The notes below the pieces were generated by a model, which was not told the origin of the DNA, made no database searches, and saw only the letters and a list, made by a program, of their open reading frames with translations. DNA of 54,526 nucleotides. Origin: Triparma columacea (lineage: Eukaryota; Sar; Bolidophyceae; Parmales; Triparmaceae). The DNA is taken from the NCBI GenBank assembly GCA_030267965.1, contig BRYA01000293.1:6266-60791 (forward strand). Direction: 5' to 3'. The position numbers and the translations under genes were made by a program. This document shows positions 36,217 through 45,519 of this stretch, one piece after another (positions within the stretch are counted from its first letter, which is position 1; every line of letters begins with the position of its first letter).

Positions 36217-36292
36217 AGTGGCCAGCTTGCATGATATCTGCGTAGCAGATGGGACAAAGTGGACGATGTAAATAGCAATAAATGATAAAATC

Positions 36293-38390
36293 ATGAAACT
36301 CCTTAATGCTTTCGTTGCACTTGCTGCGGTTCTCAACAACGTGAATGGAGAGGTAAGGATATTGTTGTGATTAAAGTTTATGGAAGTAGAGGCATATCAG
36401 GGGAAATTTGGAGGGGCAACGACGACGTCGGGATGGAAGTTTCGGCATGTTGGGGGTATTGGGGAGAGAAGAGGATTGCGGAGGGAAGGAGGAGGCTTAA
36501 GAAGGGGTTTGGGGGAGTTATCTGGCGCGAGTATCGAAAATCGGAGCATTGGGAGGAAGTTGAAGGGTGCTCAAGTCGGTCTTCATGAGGTGGAACGTTG
36601 TGTGTGGGGGCGGCGAGCGAAGCGAGCCGCGGAGAGGACTATGTTAGGGGTGCGGCGAGCAAAGCGAGCCGCGGAGAGGGCTGTGTTAGAGGCGGCGAGC
36701 GAAGCGAGCCGCGGAGAGGGCTGTGTTAGAGGCGGCGAGCGAAGCGAGCCGTGGAGAGGGCTGTGTTGAAGGATTACGCCCAAAGCGTGAAGTGTTCTAA
36801 TCCCTCGTAAATTCCGTTCATCGCAGACGTACACTATTACTCTTAGAGGAAAGAGGATTCCGCTCGTTGGCAAGGATTTGACGGTGAAGGATGTCAAGGC
36901 AGCATGTGGAGAGGCGAGTCCAGGGTTGAAGGAGGTGAGGAGGGGAGGGCGGCGAGCGAAGCGAGCCGTGGAGAGGGGCGGCGAGCGAAGCGAGCCGCAG
37001 AGAGGGCTGTGATAGAGGATTACAATCATGCGAGGATTTTAACCATGCGACCATCCCAATCATGCGACGATCCCCATCATGCGACGATTTCCACGCTCAC
37101 CCTTCATCTCACCCTTCATCCCACCCTTCATCCCACCCTTCATCCCACCCTTCATCCCACCCTTCATCCCACCCTTCATCCCACCCTTCATCCCACCCTT
37201 CATCCCACCCTTCATCCCACCCTTCATCCCACCCTTCATCCCACCCTTCATCCCCAGGACGACATGACTGTGCTTTGCAGTGGCGAGAAGCTCAGCGAGA
37301 TGGGTAGCAAGCTGTCTGAGTGTGGAGTCGAGGACGGCGGAGTGATCAACGTGGTTCCCAAGAAGAAGAAAAAGGCAAAGAAGGCCGCTCCGGTGCCTTC
37401 CACCGCGTCGGTCGATGCGGCATCGGGCGCGTCCTCCCTGGGGGGGGGCATGGATGACCTACTGAAGGGATTTGGGGCGGGGGGAGGGGAAGGCATGGAT
37501 GACATCATGAAGCAGGTGGCGGCGATGCAGGGGGCCAAGGATCCAGTAGAGGTGAGGGGGTGGGGGGGGGGAGGGAGGAGCGGAGGAGGGAGGAGCGAAG
37601 CGACGACCGATTGGTGCGGCGAGCGAAGCGAGCCGTGGAGAGGGCTGTGTTGAAGGATTACAATCATGCTAGGATCCCAACCATGCGACGATCCCAACCA
37701 TGCTAGGATCCCAACCATGCGACGATCCCAACCATGCGACGATCCCAACCATGCGACCATCCCAATCATGCGACGATCCGTATATAGCCCCATAAACTAC
37801 ACCCATGCCCATCCTCCTCTTCGCCTCCCCCTCCCCCTCCCCCCCGCCCCCTCACAGATGCTCCGACTCATGCAGAAGATGCTCAAAAGCCCTGCCGTCT
37901 CTGGTTACCTCAACGACCCAGCGAAGATAGAGCAGGCCAGGCAGATGGTGATCTCCAACCCCATGCTCAAAACCATGGTCTCTTCCAGCCTTCCGGGGTT
38001 CGACGAGATCCTGGGGTCCAAGGAGAGGTGGGCGGAGACCATGGTGGCTGCGAGGGATATGTACCTCAACATGGGAGAGGAGGTAAGGGGTAGAAACGGC
38101 GTTTCCGTTCCCGTTCCCGTTCCCGTTCCCGTTCCCGTTTGAAGAGTTGAGGCGAACTCCCTCAAAAACTACCTCAGAACTCGCGTCCCTCCTCTACCCC
38201 GCCCCTTACACTTGCAACCTCGAATCCTAACACACATCGCACCACGACCACGCAGGAAATCAAAATGATGGCCAAGATGATGGAGGGTCAAATGGGAAAA
38301 AGTGGACCAATGGGTGGACCAATGGGTGGAGGAATGGGGGGAGGAATGGAATCTTCTGACCAGTCTCTCGATGAGCTCGATGAGGATTAA
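36293..38390 (+). CDS. Secretory ubiquitin-like/STI1 protein (ubiquilin-like)
   Basis: Exons 36293-36352, 36827-36934, 37258-37551, 37858-38082 and 38256-38390 (all phase 0) give 273 residues. The first exon encodes a probable signal peptide (MKLLNAFVALAAVLNNVNG). It is followed at once by a UBL fold beginning TYTITLRGKRIPLVGKDLTV and running to GGVINVVP (about 21-90). A Lys-rich linker KKKKKAKK leads to an STI1-like helical region (about 155-229: LNDPAKIEQARQMVISNPML, then WAETMVAARDMY). A Met/Gly-rich tail ends the protein. UBL plus STI1 is the ubiquilin/Dsk2 layout, but no UBA domain follows. Ubiquilins are cytosolic, so a secretory leader is odd. No Phe follows the leader, which argues for ER rather than plastid targeting. 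Confidence 0.78.
36608..36780. repeat. Introner-like modules in UBL intron 1
   Basis: Four successive GCGAGC(G/A)AAGCGAGCC units, each followed by GYGGAGAGG(G/A)CTRTGTTAG-type sequence, inside intron 1 (36353-36826), antisense relative to the copies in the RAP and DRC2 introns. Confidence 0.85.
36948..37110. repeat. Introner-like modules in UBL intron 2
   Basis: Two GCGAGCGAAGCGAGCC units start 13 bp after the donor, then ATCATGCGA-type words, then the CACGCTCACCCTTCATC junction into the 12-bp minisatellite. Confidence 0.85.
37101..37254. repeat. 12-bp minisatellite serving as pyrimidine tract
   Basis: About 13 head-to-tail copies of CCTTCATCCCAC fill the 3' end of UBL intron 2 and run into the CCCCAG acceptor at 37257. 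Confidence 0.9.
37590..37785. repeat. Introner-like modules in UBL intron 3
   Basis: GGAGCGAAGCGACGACC and GCGAGCGAAGCGAGCC modules are followed by several near-identical copies of CCAACCATGCGACGATC within intron 3 (37552-37857). Confidence 0.85.
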
Positions 38391-38816
38391 GCATAATGTG
38401 GAGTATGCATAAGGGAGATTATGTAAAGGCAATGAACCTCAAAACGCTTTGGATTTCTTTAGTCAGCTTGTTATGTCATCGATCGTTTCGTATCGTTACC
38501 AACGGGTCCGTTTCTCCCGTTCCCGTTCCCGTTCCCGTTTGAAGAGTTGAGGCGAACTCCCTCAAAAACTACCTCAAAACTAGCGTCGCTCCTCTTCACC
38601 CGACTCTACCCCGCCCCTCCCCTCTCCCCTCTCCCCTCTCACCCCTCACCCCTCACCCCTCACCCCCCCTCACCCCCTCACTGCACCCCCTTAAAATAAT
38701 GCTGTGATTTACAGAGAATAGACGCAAATTTATCACAAGAAGTCCACGCACTTCGCCCTCATCATCATCCACTTTTCGCTCCTCACCAAAACAATGCTCT
38801 CCCATACCCCGACCCT
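38391..38816. other. Convergent intergenic stretch with an intron-derived copy
   Basis: A segment at about 38517-38600 (repeated TTCCCG, then GAAGAGTTGAGGCGAACTCC and CTCAAAAACTACCTCA) copies sequence of UBL intron 4 at 38104-38180. A C-rich CCCCTCACCCCTC run follows. No gene is seen. Confidence 0.6.
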
Positions 38817-41574
38817 CTAGACGAACTTGCTCTGGTTCGCGACGACTGCGTTTGCTTCCACAAAGGTCATGTTCTGCGTTCCCTCTCCCTCCCTTCTCAC
38901 GGGCAGGGGCTTGTTGAGGTTGACCTTGAAGTTGGTGACGAACAGAGGGTTGTCCTTCTTGAGCACGTCGTCGTTGACGCTGATTCCATCAAAGTACTGC
39001 TGCAAGATCTCCTGCAGGTCCGAATTTTCCTTCCGCAGAGTCTCCTCCGCTTTCTCTATGCTGAGGGCATCGAGCAGAACCTTGTTGTATTTCTTCCAGA
39101 AGTTGTCGAGGTGGTTCCATTTGCCGACAGGCTTCCCGCTTTCGCTCCACGCGCTGCTACTGAGAGGGGTGACCTCTACCCCATCCGTGCTCGCTCCTTC
39201 CCCCCCTTCTCCCTCCTCCTTCTGCTTCTTGATCATGGCCTCCGCCTGCTTCTCGATCTCACCCTCGACACTGCTGACGTAAAAGGGGGTGACCTTCTCC
39301 TGCTCCGTTTCCATCTTCCTTCCGAGCTCAGCGAGCTGCGGCGAGCGAAGCGAGCCGTGGAGAGGGCTGTGTTAGAGGCGGCGAGCGAAGCGAGCCGCGG
39401 AGAGGTGGAATGGTCTGCTCCGCTTCATCCACATCCACCGGTTTCGTGAAATACATATCTTGGGTAGCACTGTTCTTCCCATTCTCACCTTGAGGATCCT
39501 CTCAGCGAGCTGCGGCGAGCGAAGCGTGCGGCGAGCGAAGCGAGCCGTGGAGAGGGCTGTGTTAGGGGTGAAGCGAGCCGCAGAGGATCACAATCATGCG
39601 ACGATCCCCATCATGCGACGATCGGTCATATATTGTACACAGGCACAGGTCGTTATCATTTCTTCCCATTCTCACCTCGCACTTATCCTTGAGGACGTTC
39701 TTGCTCGAGTTGGCATTCTTGGTGAGTTCATTCAGCCTGCTCTTCTGGGTGTTGCGGAACCTGTTCATCCTGCTCTTGAGGTTCTGGAAGTGCTGCTGGA
39801 TTCCATTCTGCAAGGTGCGGAGAGGAGGCGAGCGAAGCGTGCGGCGAGCGAAGCGAGCCGTAGAGAGGGCTGTGTTAGGGGTGCGGCGGGCGAAGCGAGC
39901 CGTGGAAGGGCATATATTGTACACAGGCACAGGTCGTTATCATTTCTTCCCATTCGACGCGCGAGGGCTAACAATTTCTTCTTTGGTGGGAAGAAGGTAC
40001 CGCTCACCACCTCCACACCACCCCTTCCCCTCTTCCTCCCCCCCCCCCACCCCCATTTTTCTCACCTTTTCCTCGCTGAGACTGGCGTTCCTCTGCTGGC
40101 ACTCCTTTTTGTTTTGGCTGATCTTCATCTTCCACGTCTGGAGCGAGCTCTGGAGCCTGTCGATTTTCCTTATTTTCTGCTCGATCTCCTTGCTAAGCTC
40201 CTGGTCCTTCCTCGTGAGGTTCTTGAACTCCGTCGTTCTCTGGTCAGTGTGCTGCAAGTACCCATAATGGGCATTCTCAAAGAGCCCCTCCAGAGTTTCG
40301 ATCTGGGTGTCCAACGTGATCCTGAGAACGTTGATCTCCTCGAGGTTCTTGTTTCTGATTTCCTCTCTGAGCTGCTCGTGCTCTTGCCTGGCCTCGGCTT
40401 CCCTCTCCTGCTCCTCAGCATCGATGGCAGTCATGATGTCGTTGAGCTCCTTAACCTCGCTGGATGGTGCGGAGAGGCGGCGAGCGAAGCGAGCCGTGGA
40501 GAGGGATGTGTTAGGGGTGAAGCGAGCCGCGGAGAGGGAGGAGCGAAGCGAAGACCGAAAACGCACAACAGGGAGGAGCGAAGCGACGACAGAAAACGGA
40601 CAATGCTCTCTAAGTGCTCTCTAAGTGCTCTCTAAGGGCTAACAATTTCTTCTTTTGGTGGGAAGAGGGTACAACTCACCTGGAGTGCTGGCTGACGATG
40701 AGTCTCCTCTCTTTGTCGAATTCGTTCTCTAGGGTCTGGAGCTCTTCTTCAAACTCCTGCTCGAGCCCGAGAAGCCTCGCGTCCTGGAGATCAATGAGCT
40801 TGTCCATGTTCTGAAGGTGGGTGCGGAGGGCCATTCCGAACTGGTCCTCAGCCTCCTCCAAGTCGCGATCAAGCATCTGAATAATGGCGTCCTTCCTGTC
40901 GACGTCCCTTTCGTGGTTCTGGCTCAGGACCTGGGGGGACGAGCGAAGCGAGCAACGAGCGAAGCGAGTCGAGGAGAGGGTGGGGGGGGGTGAGTGGGGG
41001 GGGTGAGTGGGGGGGGTGAGTTATTGCTGAGAAGGGTAACTAAGTTGCAGTAGTGGAGGGAGGAGCGAAGCGACGGAGGAGCGGTACGACGACCGAAAAC
41101 GGACAATGCTCTCTAAGTGCTCTCTAAGTGCTCTCTAAGTGCTCTCTAAGTGCTCTCTAAGTGCTCCTCAACCCACCCCCCCCTAAACGCACAACAGGGA
41201 GGAGCGAAGCGAAGTCTGAAATACCCCAAGTTCGAGTTCATCGGATCGGAGCCCATTGATTTCGATTCACCTGATACGAACCACCCCCCCCCTTCGCCCC
41301 CCCCCCCTCCCCTCCACCAACTCACCTCAATCTCCTTCCTCAAACTATCGACCTTGTTGATTCTCATGATTTTCCTCCAGAGAGTCTGAATCTTCAGGCT
41401 GTTCGCCCTACTGTTCCTCTGCTCTTGCTCCATCTTCTGTTTTAATATCCGTTTCGCCTCGAGGTACTTTGCCCTCATCAGGTCGGTCTCCTTCACAGCA
41501 TGGAGCTTCGACTCGTCACCGGCCAGCCCGCTGGAGGTTATGGCCGCCCCCTTACTGCTCTTACCGAGGCGCAT
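38817..41574 (-). CDS. DRC2: Dynein regulatory complex subunit 2 (CCDC65/FAP250-like)
   Basis: Structural coiled-coil protein of the nexin-dynein regulatory complex in motile cilia; marks an organism with flagella at some stage. Exons: 41326-41574, 40680 to about 40924, 40066-40459, 39676-39807, 39489-39509, 38817-39335. This gives about 517-519 residues against 484 in human CCDC65. From memory of the family, diagnostic stretches are EEQEREAEARQEHEQLREEI, RNKNLEEINVLRI, TDQRTTEFKNL and LDNFWKKYNKVLLDAL followed by LQQYFDGISVND. A 21-nt exon encodes LAERILK, which the family needs between KDKCE and LAELGRKMETE. The start of exon 2 is uncertain because several AG sites lie within 18 nt. All five introns carry introner-like modules. 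Confidence 0.92.
39339..39660. repeat. Introner-like modules in DRC2 introns 4 and 5
   Basis: On the coding (minus) strand both introns end with the series CCCTCTCCACGGCTCGCTTC, GCTCGCCGCAG directly at the acceptor. Both flank the 21-nt exon at 39489-39509. Confidence 0.85.
39826..40000. repeat. Introner-like modules in DRC2 intron 3
   Basis: Two or three GCGAGCGAAGCG units, then TATATTGTACACAGGCACAG with GTCGTTATCATTTCTTCCCA, the latter shared with intron 4 at about 39632-39672. The donor-side block GGGCTAACAATTTCTTC is shared with intron 2. Confidence 0.85.
40474..40665. repeat. Introner-like modules in DRC2 intron 2
   Basis: GCGAGCGAAGCGAGCCGTGG block, then GGAGCGAAGCGA(A/C)GAC units, then the 11-bp TGCTCTCTAAG repeat and GGGCTAACAATTTCTTC near the donor. 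Confidence 0.85.
40935..41215. repeat. Introner-like modules in DRC2 intron 1
   Basis: GAGCGAAGCGAG units near the acceptor, GTGAGTGGGGGGG repeats, then at least five copies of TGCTCTCTAAG (41105-41165) and another GGAGCGAAGCGAAG unit. Confidence 0.85.
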
Positions 41575-41994
41575 ATTGAGGTTGGGGTCTAATTAGGAAG
41601 GGTCCGGATGAGGCTGTTAGGGAAGGGGGAGAGGTCTTTTTGGGAGCTTCTGACTTCCTTGACGGGATTTCGAGTACTTGTAGGTTTAGATTGCCGTTCG
41701 ATATTATGTCTCAGGCAATGGGGGTTGGGTAGGGTGGGGTCGATTGCGTGAATTGGAAAAATTATTTGGGTCAATTCGGAGTCAAGGTCCGCAAAAAAAA
41801 CTGGTTAGTGTGGACAACCCCAAATCCACTCAAATACAATCAAATACGGCAATATTTAGACCGAGTTACTGCTCCCGCCCCCTCCCCTGACGCATCCAGC
41901 CCTCCACTTCCGAGACGAGCTCCCAGACCTCCCCAAGTCCTGAACCAAGTGTCGAGAAGAACAGGCAGATCCACTTGACAACTAGGGTCTAGTG
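41575..41994. other. Divergent 5' flanks of DRC2 and SNARE genes
   Basis: No coding sequence or introner-like module is seen. Two direct words CAAATCCACTCAAATACAAT and CAAATACGGCAATA lie at about 41821-41855. Confidence 0.45.
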
Positions 41995-43439
41995 ATGGCG
42001 CTCTGCTGCTCCAACGACTCGTCGTACCTCGACGCGGACCTGGAACGCTGCATATCGTCGCTCCGGGAGCTGCAGGATTCGTTAAGGGCAGAGACCCACC
42101 GTCATGCTGCCCCAGTGCTGGAGGAGGGGGGGGACATGTTCAATAATTTGAAGAGCCAAATCGTCGGTAGGCTATGCACAGTGAGGACATTGCTAGAGAA
42201 TACGGGGGGGGGGGGAGGGGGTGGAAAGGTACGGCGAGCGAAGCGAGCCGCAGAGAGGGGCGGCGAGCGAAGCGAGCCGCAGAGAGGGCTGTGTTAGAGG
42301 ATTACAATCATGGACGAAGCGATTAATTGTAACCCTTATTCTCAACCCCCTACCCCCTACCCCCTAACCCCTAACCCCCCCTACCCCCTACCCCCTACCC
42401 CCTACCCCCTACCCCCTACCCCCTACCCCCTAACCCCCTAACCCCCTACCCCCTACCCCCAACCCCCTCACCAGTCCCCAGCTCCAGGTACACCTGTCGA
42501 CCCCCAGACCTCGATTCGCCTGCAATCAGCGATTCGAGAGAACGTGCGCCAACTGAACGAAGAATTCCGGGACCTCGAAAATTGCTACAAGTCAGAGTCC
42601 TCACGCCGTCGACGAAAGTACTCCCCGGCGGAGGCAGCAGGGAGGCGCCAGCTAGTCTCCCAACTAGCAGAGGAAATCGCAGCAGTCAAGACTCTCCAGA
42701 AAAGACAGTACATGGAGTCTTACAGGGATCCGTCATCCCAAGTCAAGTCGATGGAGGATGCGGAGCTGTTCTCGCATGGTAAGGCGGTGCGGTGCGGCGA
42801 GCGAAGCGATGGCGAGCGAAGCGAGCCGTGGAGAGGGGCGGCGAGCGAAGCGAGCCGCAGAGAGGGCTGTGTTAGAGGATTATTATCATGCGACGATCCC
42901 AACGTTTGTGGTACACAGGCACAGCAGGTCTGAGAGAGCCGAGCGAATCGAGAATCAATATCAACACTCCGCCACTCAACCACTCCGCCACTCAACCACT
43001 CCGCCACTCAACCAACCCGCCACTCAACCAACCCGCCACTCCACCTGCAGCTCAAGGCCAGTCAGACTGGAGCGATGACTTCCTCCAGTCGTCTGACGTT
43101 AACGCATCCCAGAAGCAATCACTGTTGACGATAAAGCAGAGAGAGGCAGCGTTCGAATCCACCATTAAGTCAATTGGTGCTGGCGTACTCGACCTCCACG
43201 ACCTGGCAGTGCGGCAGAACGAAGAGGTCAAGATGCAAAACATGATGCTCGAGGACATGGCAACGAGGATGGAGGGCGTATCGGGAAAGATGGAAAATAT
43301 TAACAGGAAGATGAAAGTCACGTTGAGGAACGTCGCGAGGGGGGGAGACAAGCTTTGCGTTGACATAGTTTGCGTCGTGCTTGCTCTTGGCCTGGCCGGC
43401 GTGGCGTGGAGAGAGTTCAAATTGAAGGAATATATCTAA
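41995..43439 (+). CDS. Tail-anchored Q-SNARE-like protein
   Basis: Membrane fusion factor. Exons 41995-42228, 42475-42778 and 43051-43439 keep phase and give 308 residues. The N-terminal part is helical (ADLERCISSLRELQDSLRAE), and exon 2 is also helical (QLNEEFRDLENCYKSE). Near the C-terminus a SNARE-type heptad region (AFESTIKSIGAGVLDLHDLA, then VRQNEEVKMQNMMLEDMATR) holds a Gln suitable for the zero layer. A single membrane helix (VDIVCVVLALGLAGVAW) and a short tail EFKLKEYI follow. The layout is that of a Qb or Qc SNARE of the secretory or endosomal pathway; the subclass cannot be fixed by eye. Both introns contain introner-like modules, and intron 1 also a telomere-like C-rich repeat. Confidence 0.75.
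42231..42315. repeat. Introner-like modules in SNARE intron 1
   Basis: GCGAGCGAAGCGAGCCGCAG units begin 3 bp after the GT donor at 42229, followed by AGAGGGCTGTGTTAGAGGAT and TACAATCATG. Confidence 0.85.
42343..42470. repeat. CCCCCTA/CCCCTAA telomere-like array in an intron
   Basis: About 125 bp of near-perfect CCCCCTA units with occasional CCCCTAA variants form the pyrimidine tract in front of the CACCAG acceptor at 42474. Confidence 0.85.
42785..42960. repeat. Introner-like modules in SNARE intron 2
   Basis: Three GCGAGCGAAGCGA units just after the donor, then GGGCTGTGTTAGAGGATTAT, ATCATGCGACGATCCCAA and ACACAGGCACAG, the last shared with DRC2 introns. Imperfect repeats CCACTCAACCACTCCG close the intron. 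Confidence 0.85.
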
Positions 43440-43890
43440 TAATGTTGTGACAAATACTTTGGCCTTATTTGACGGCGAGAGGCGAGAGAGGAGGCGAAGA
43501 AAGCGAAAATTGCAGCAGGAGTCAGGGCGCAAGCCGCAGCGGAGGCGAGGCCTGCAGAGGCGAGGGGGCTAACGAACACGGAGGCGATGGCAAAGAACAT
43601 GCTGTCAAAGCAAGAGGAAGTTGCGACGCTCAAGGACTTGATTCAAACCGTCGGCGCCCCCCTCAACCTCTTCAGCGACACGACTGACGTGGAAAAGAAG
43701 TGTAGAAGTCGACACCGCTTGCCAATCTCAAAGGTCGGGGGCAAGAAGGCAGACTTTACTGCACGCTGAGGCCTCGACGGACTGAGGCGAAAAGAGAGGA
43801 CATGACAATTTACATGACAGATTTCAAGCATTTCAACAAGCTTTATTTTCGTTTCTTATACCCTTGCTGAAAATCATCTCCCTCACCCTA
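43440..43890. other. Convergent stretch with a short unresolved open frame
   Basis: Between the SNARE (+) and FUN14 (-) genes. A 60-codon frame runs from 43587 to 43769 (+), with a plausible-looking piece NMLSKQEEVATLKDLIQTVG, but no upstream exon or splice site could be tied to it. It may be a gene remnant or 3' UTR. Confidence 0.35.
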
Positions 43891-44954
43891 TTACCCAGCC
43901 AACCCAACGAGGAAGCCTAGACCGAACCCGCTCGAAGACGGGAGGTTAAATGTAAGGAAGCTCTTGGCCTTTTTGTAGTACACGAGCGCATCCTTCTTCG
44001 TTATCTTGCCGTCACCGTCGGCGTCAACGATCTTCTTGAAGTCGTTGGAAACCTGGGTTAGTGAGGGGGTGAGGGGGGGGGAGCGAAGGAGGGAAGCGAA
44101 GCGACGACCGAAAACGGCGACGACCGAAAACGCACAACCGTAGCCGCCTCTTAACCCCCCCCCCCCGGTATGCAACATCGGTGTCTTCCACGCGTCTTAC
44201 GCACCTTGCCCCACTTGACGTCGATATATCCAGAGTAGGCCATGGCCTGCAGGGCAATGTACCCCGTCCCTATGAGCGCAGCAATCCTCTTCCCAATCTG
44301 CTTCGAAGCATAACCAGCGCAGTAACCGAGGAAGCTGCCGTAGGAGACCTGGGGAGTGGGGAGGTTAGGCGGGGAGGGGAGCGCCATCATCGTCGGGATG
44401 GTTCTTATTTGAACATTCCCTCCACTCCCATTTCCAACCCCAATCCTCACCTGACTCGCGAGCGCCCCGTACTTGTCCATGAGCGCATTAAGTATCTCCT
44501 CATCATTACCATCATCACCGGAGGAAGACGAGGAGGGGAGGCGCTTAGCTAGTGGCATGAAAAGGGGGATCCTTCGCGGGTGTTAGCGACAAGTGATCAC
44601 GGATCCCAATCCCCTCGCCCTTCTCCAAAAAAAGGTCACACACCAGCCCACTGTCTCATTCCCGTGAAAGAATTTGGCGATTTTGACCCCCTTCCAAAAC
44701 CCCACTTACTTTGAGGTGTCGCCAACCGACATATATTCATCACAAGATCCTGATCCTCCTCCCATCGATAGTGCGCCGCCTCCCAAGAGCATAGCAAGGC
44801 CCACTTTTTTGGTTACTTTCTTACGGGAGGAGGACACCCCCAATTTCACGACCCTTACGCGCGTTGAAGAGCTACCAGCCCCTGCATCGGCTGCAGCAGT
44901 GAAAATAGACCTCGATGTATTCGGATACGACCGATAGAAGAGGTAGGAGCGCAT
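43891..44954 (-). CDS. FUN14-domain protein with EF-hand loop
   Basis: Four exons, 44710-44954, 44451-44571, 44205-44348 and 43891-44052, agree in phase and give 223 residues. The Arg/Ser-rich start MRSYLFYRSYPNTSRS looks like an organelle (mitochondrial) leader. The FUN14 core is YGSFLGYCAGYASKQIGKRI followed by ALIGTGYIALQAMAYSGYI and VKW. FUN14 proteins sit in the mitochondrial outer membrane, and animal FUNDC1 is a mitophagy receptor. The loop before the last helix is a canonical 12-residue EF-hand, DADGDGKITKKD (about residues 178-189), not found in human FUNDC1. The last hydrophobic piece FGLGFLVGLAG ends the protein. No LIR-type YxxL motif is obvious near the N-terminus. Confidence 0.84.
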
Positions 44955-45519
44955 GGCCTAGGATATGGACAAACATAGGAGGATGCAAGGAAGGAGGAAG
45001 GTATATGAAAAATTGTAGCAAAAAAACGCAATTCTGTAATATTCCTTTGAGGAATTCCTTGGAGTAAGTTTCGCCCCTTACGCTCCAAACGATTTCTACT
45101 GTGCTAACCCTCCTCCGTCCTTCCCACTCTAGATAGCTCAGTTGTGCGTAATATCCACCATATAACATACCTTTATCTTCCCATTCTCACCTTTTTTCAC
45201 TTACAGGGCAGAGCGTTTGACTGTAGCAGTAACATTCATCAAACAGTCAGTAAGTTTTCTTCCCTCTTCAGACGTATTCTATACTCAATCTTACCCTATC
45301 CTTTCCTTTCTCTATAGCTGGTTCGAGTAAGTCTCATATAACCTTTCAATATGATTACACGCATCTTCTTACCGTTTTCCAACAGTTCCGGTTTCCGAGA
45401 CAACATTTTTTTTTGCCCAGCGAGGGGACGACGGAGGAGCGCGTTCGGGGGAGACGGGCAGATAGAGTGAAGGAAAATAATCAACAATTCACATTACATT
45501 CACAACAACGACCAAGACT
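44955..45519. other. Stretch with candidate tiny exons, plus strand
   Basis: No long open frame. Three GTAAGT donors (after 45063, 45249 and 45318) and YAG acceptors (near 45133, 45206, 45309, 45388) could define very small plus-strand exons; see findings. Otherwise it is the 5' flank of FUN14 and 3' flank of the second LRR gene. Confidence 0.35.

Larger units (their letters stand above)
35372..36292. other. Divergent 5' flanks with duplicated and introner-like sequence
   Basis: Holds a 163-bp direct duplication (35447-35772) upstream of the secreted-protein gene and a cluster of the GCGAGCGAAGCGAGC-type repeat at 36036-36216 upstream of the UBL gene. The latter could be part of a 5'-UTR intron. 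No other coding sequence seen. Confidence 0.5.

Noticed and set aside
36036..43000. CRISPR-like array from the regular GCGAGCGAAGCGAGCC units
   Set aside because: Spacing is irregular, spacers are themselves repeats, the setting is eukaryotic introns and no cas genes are present.
45130..45325. tRNA gene: TAGCTCAGTTG resembles an A box and GGTTCGAG a B box
   Set aside because: The boxes are about 180 bp apart and no cloverleaf can be drawn around them.
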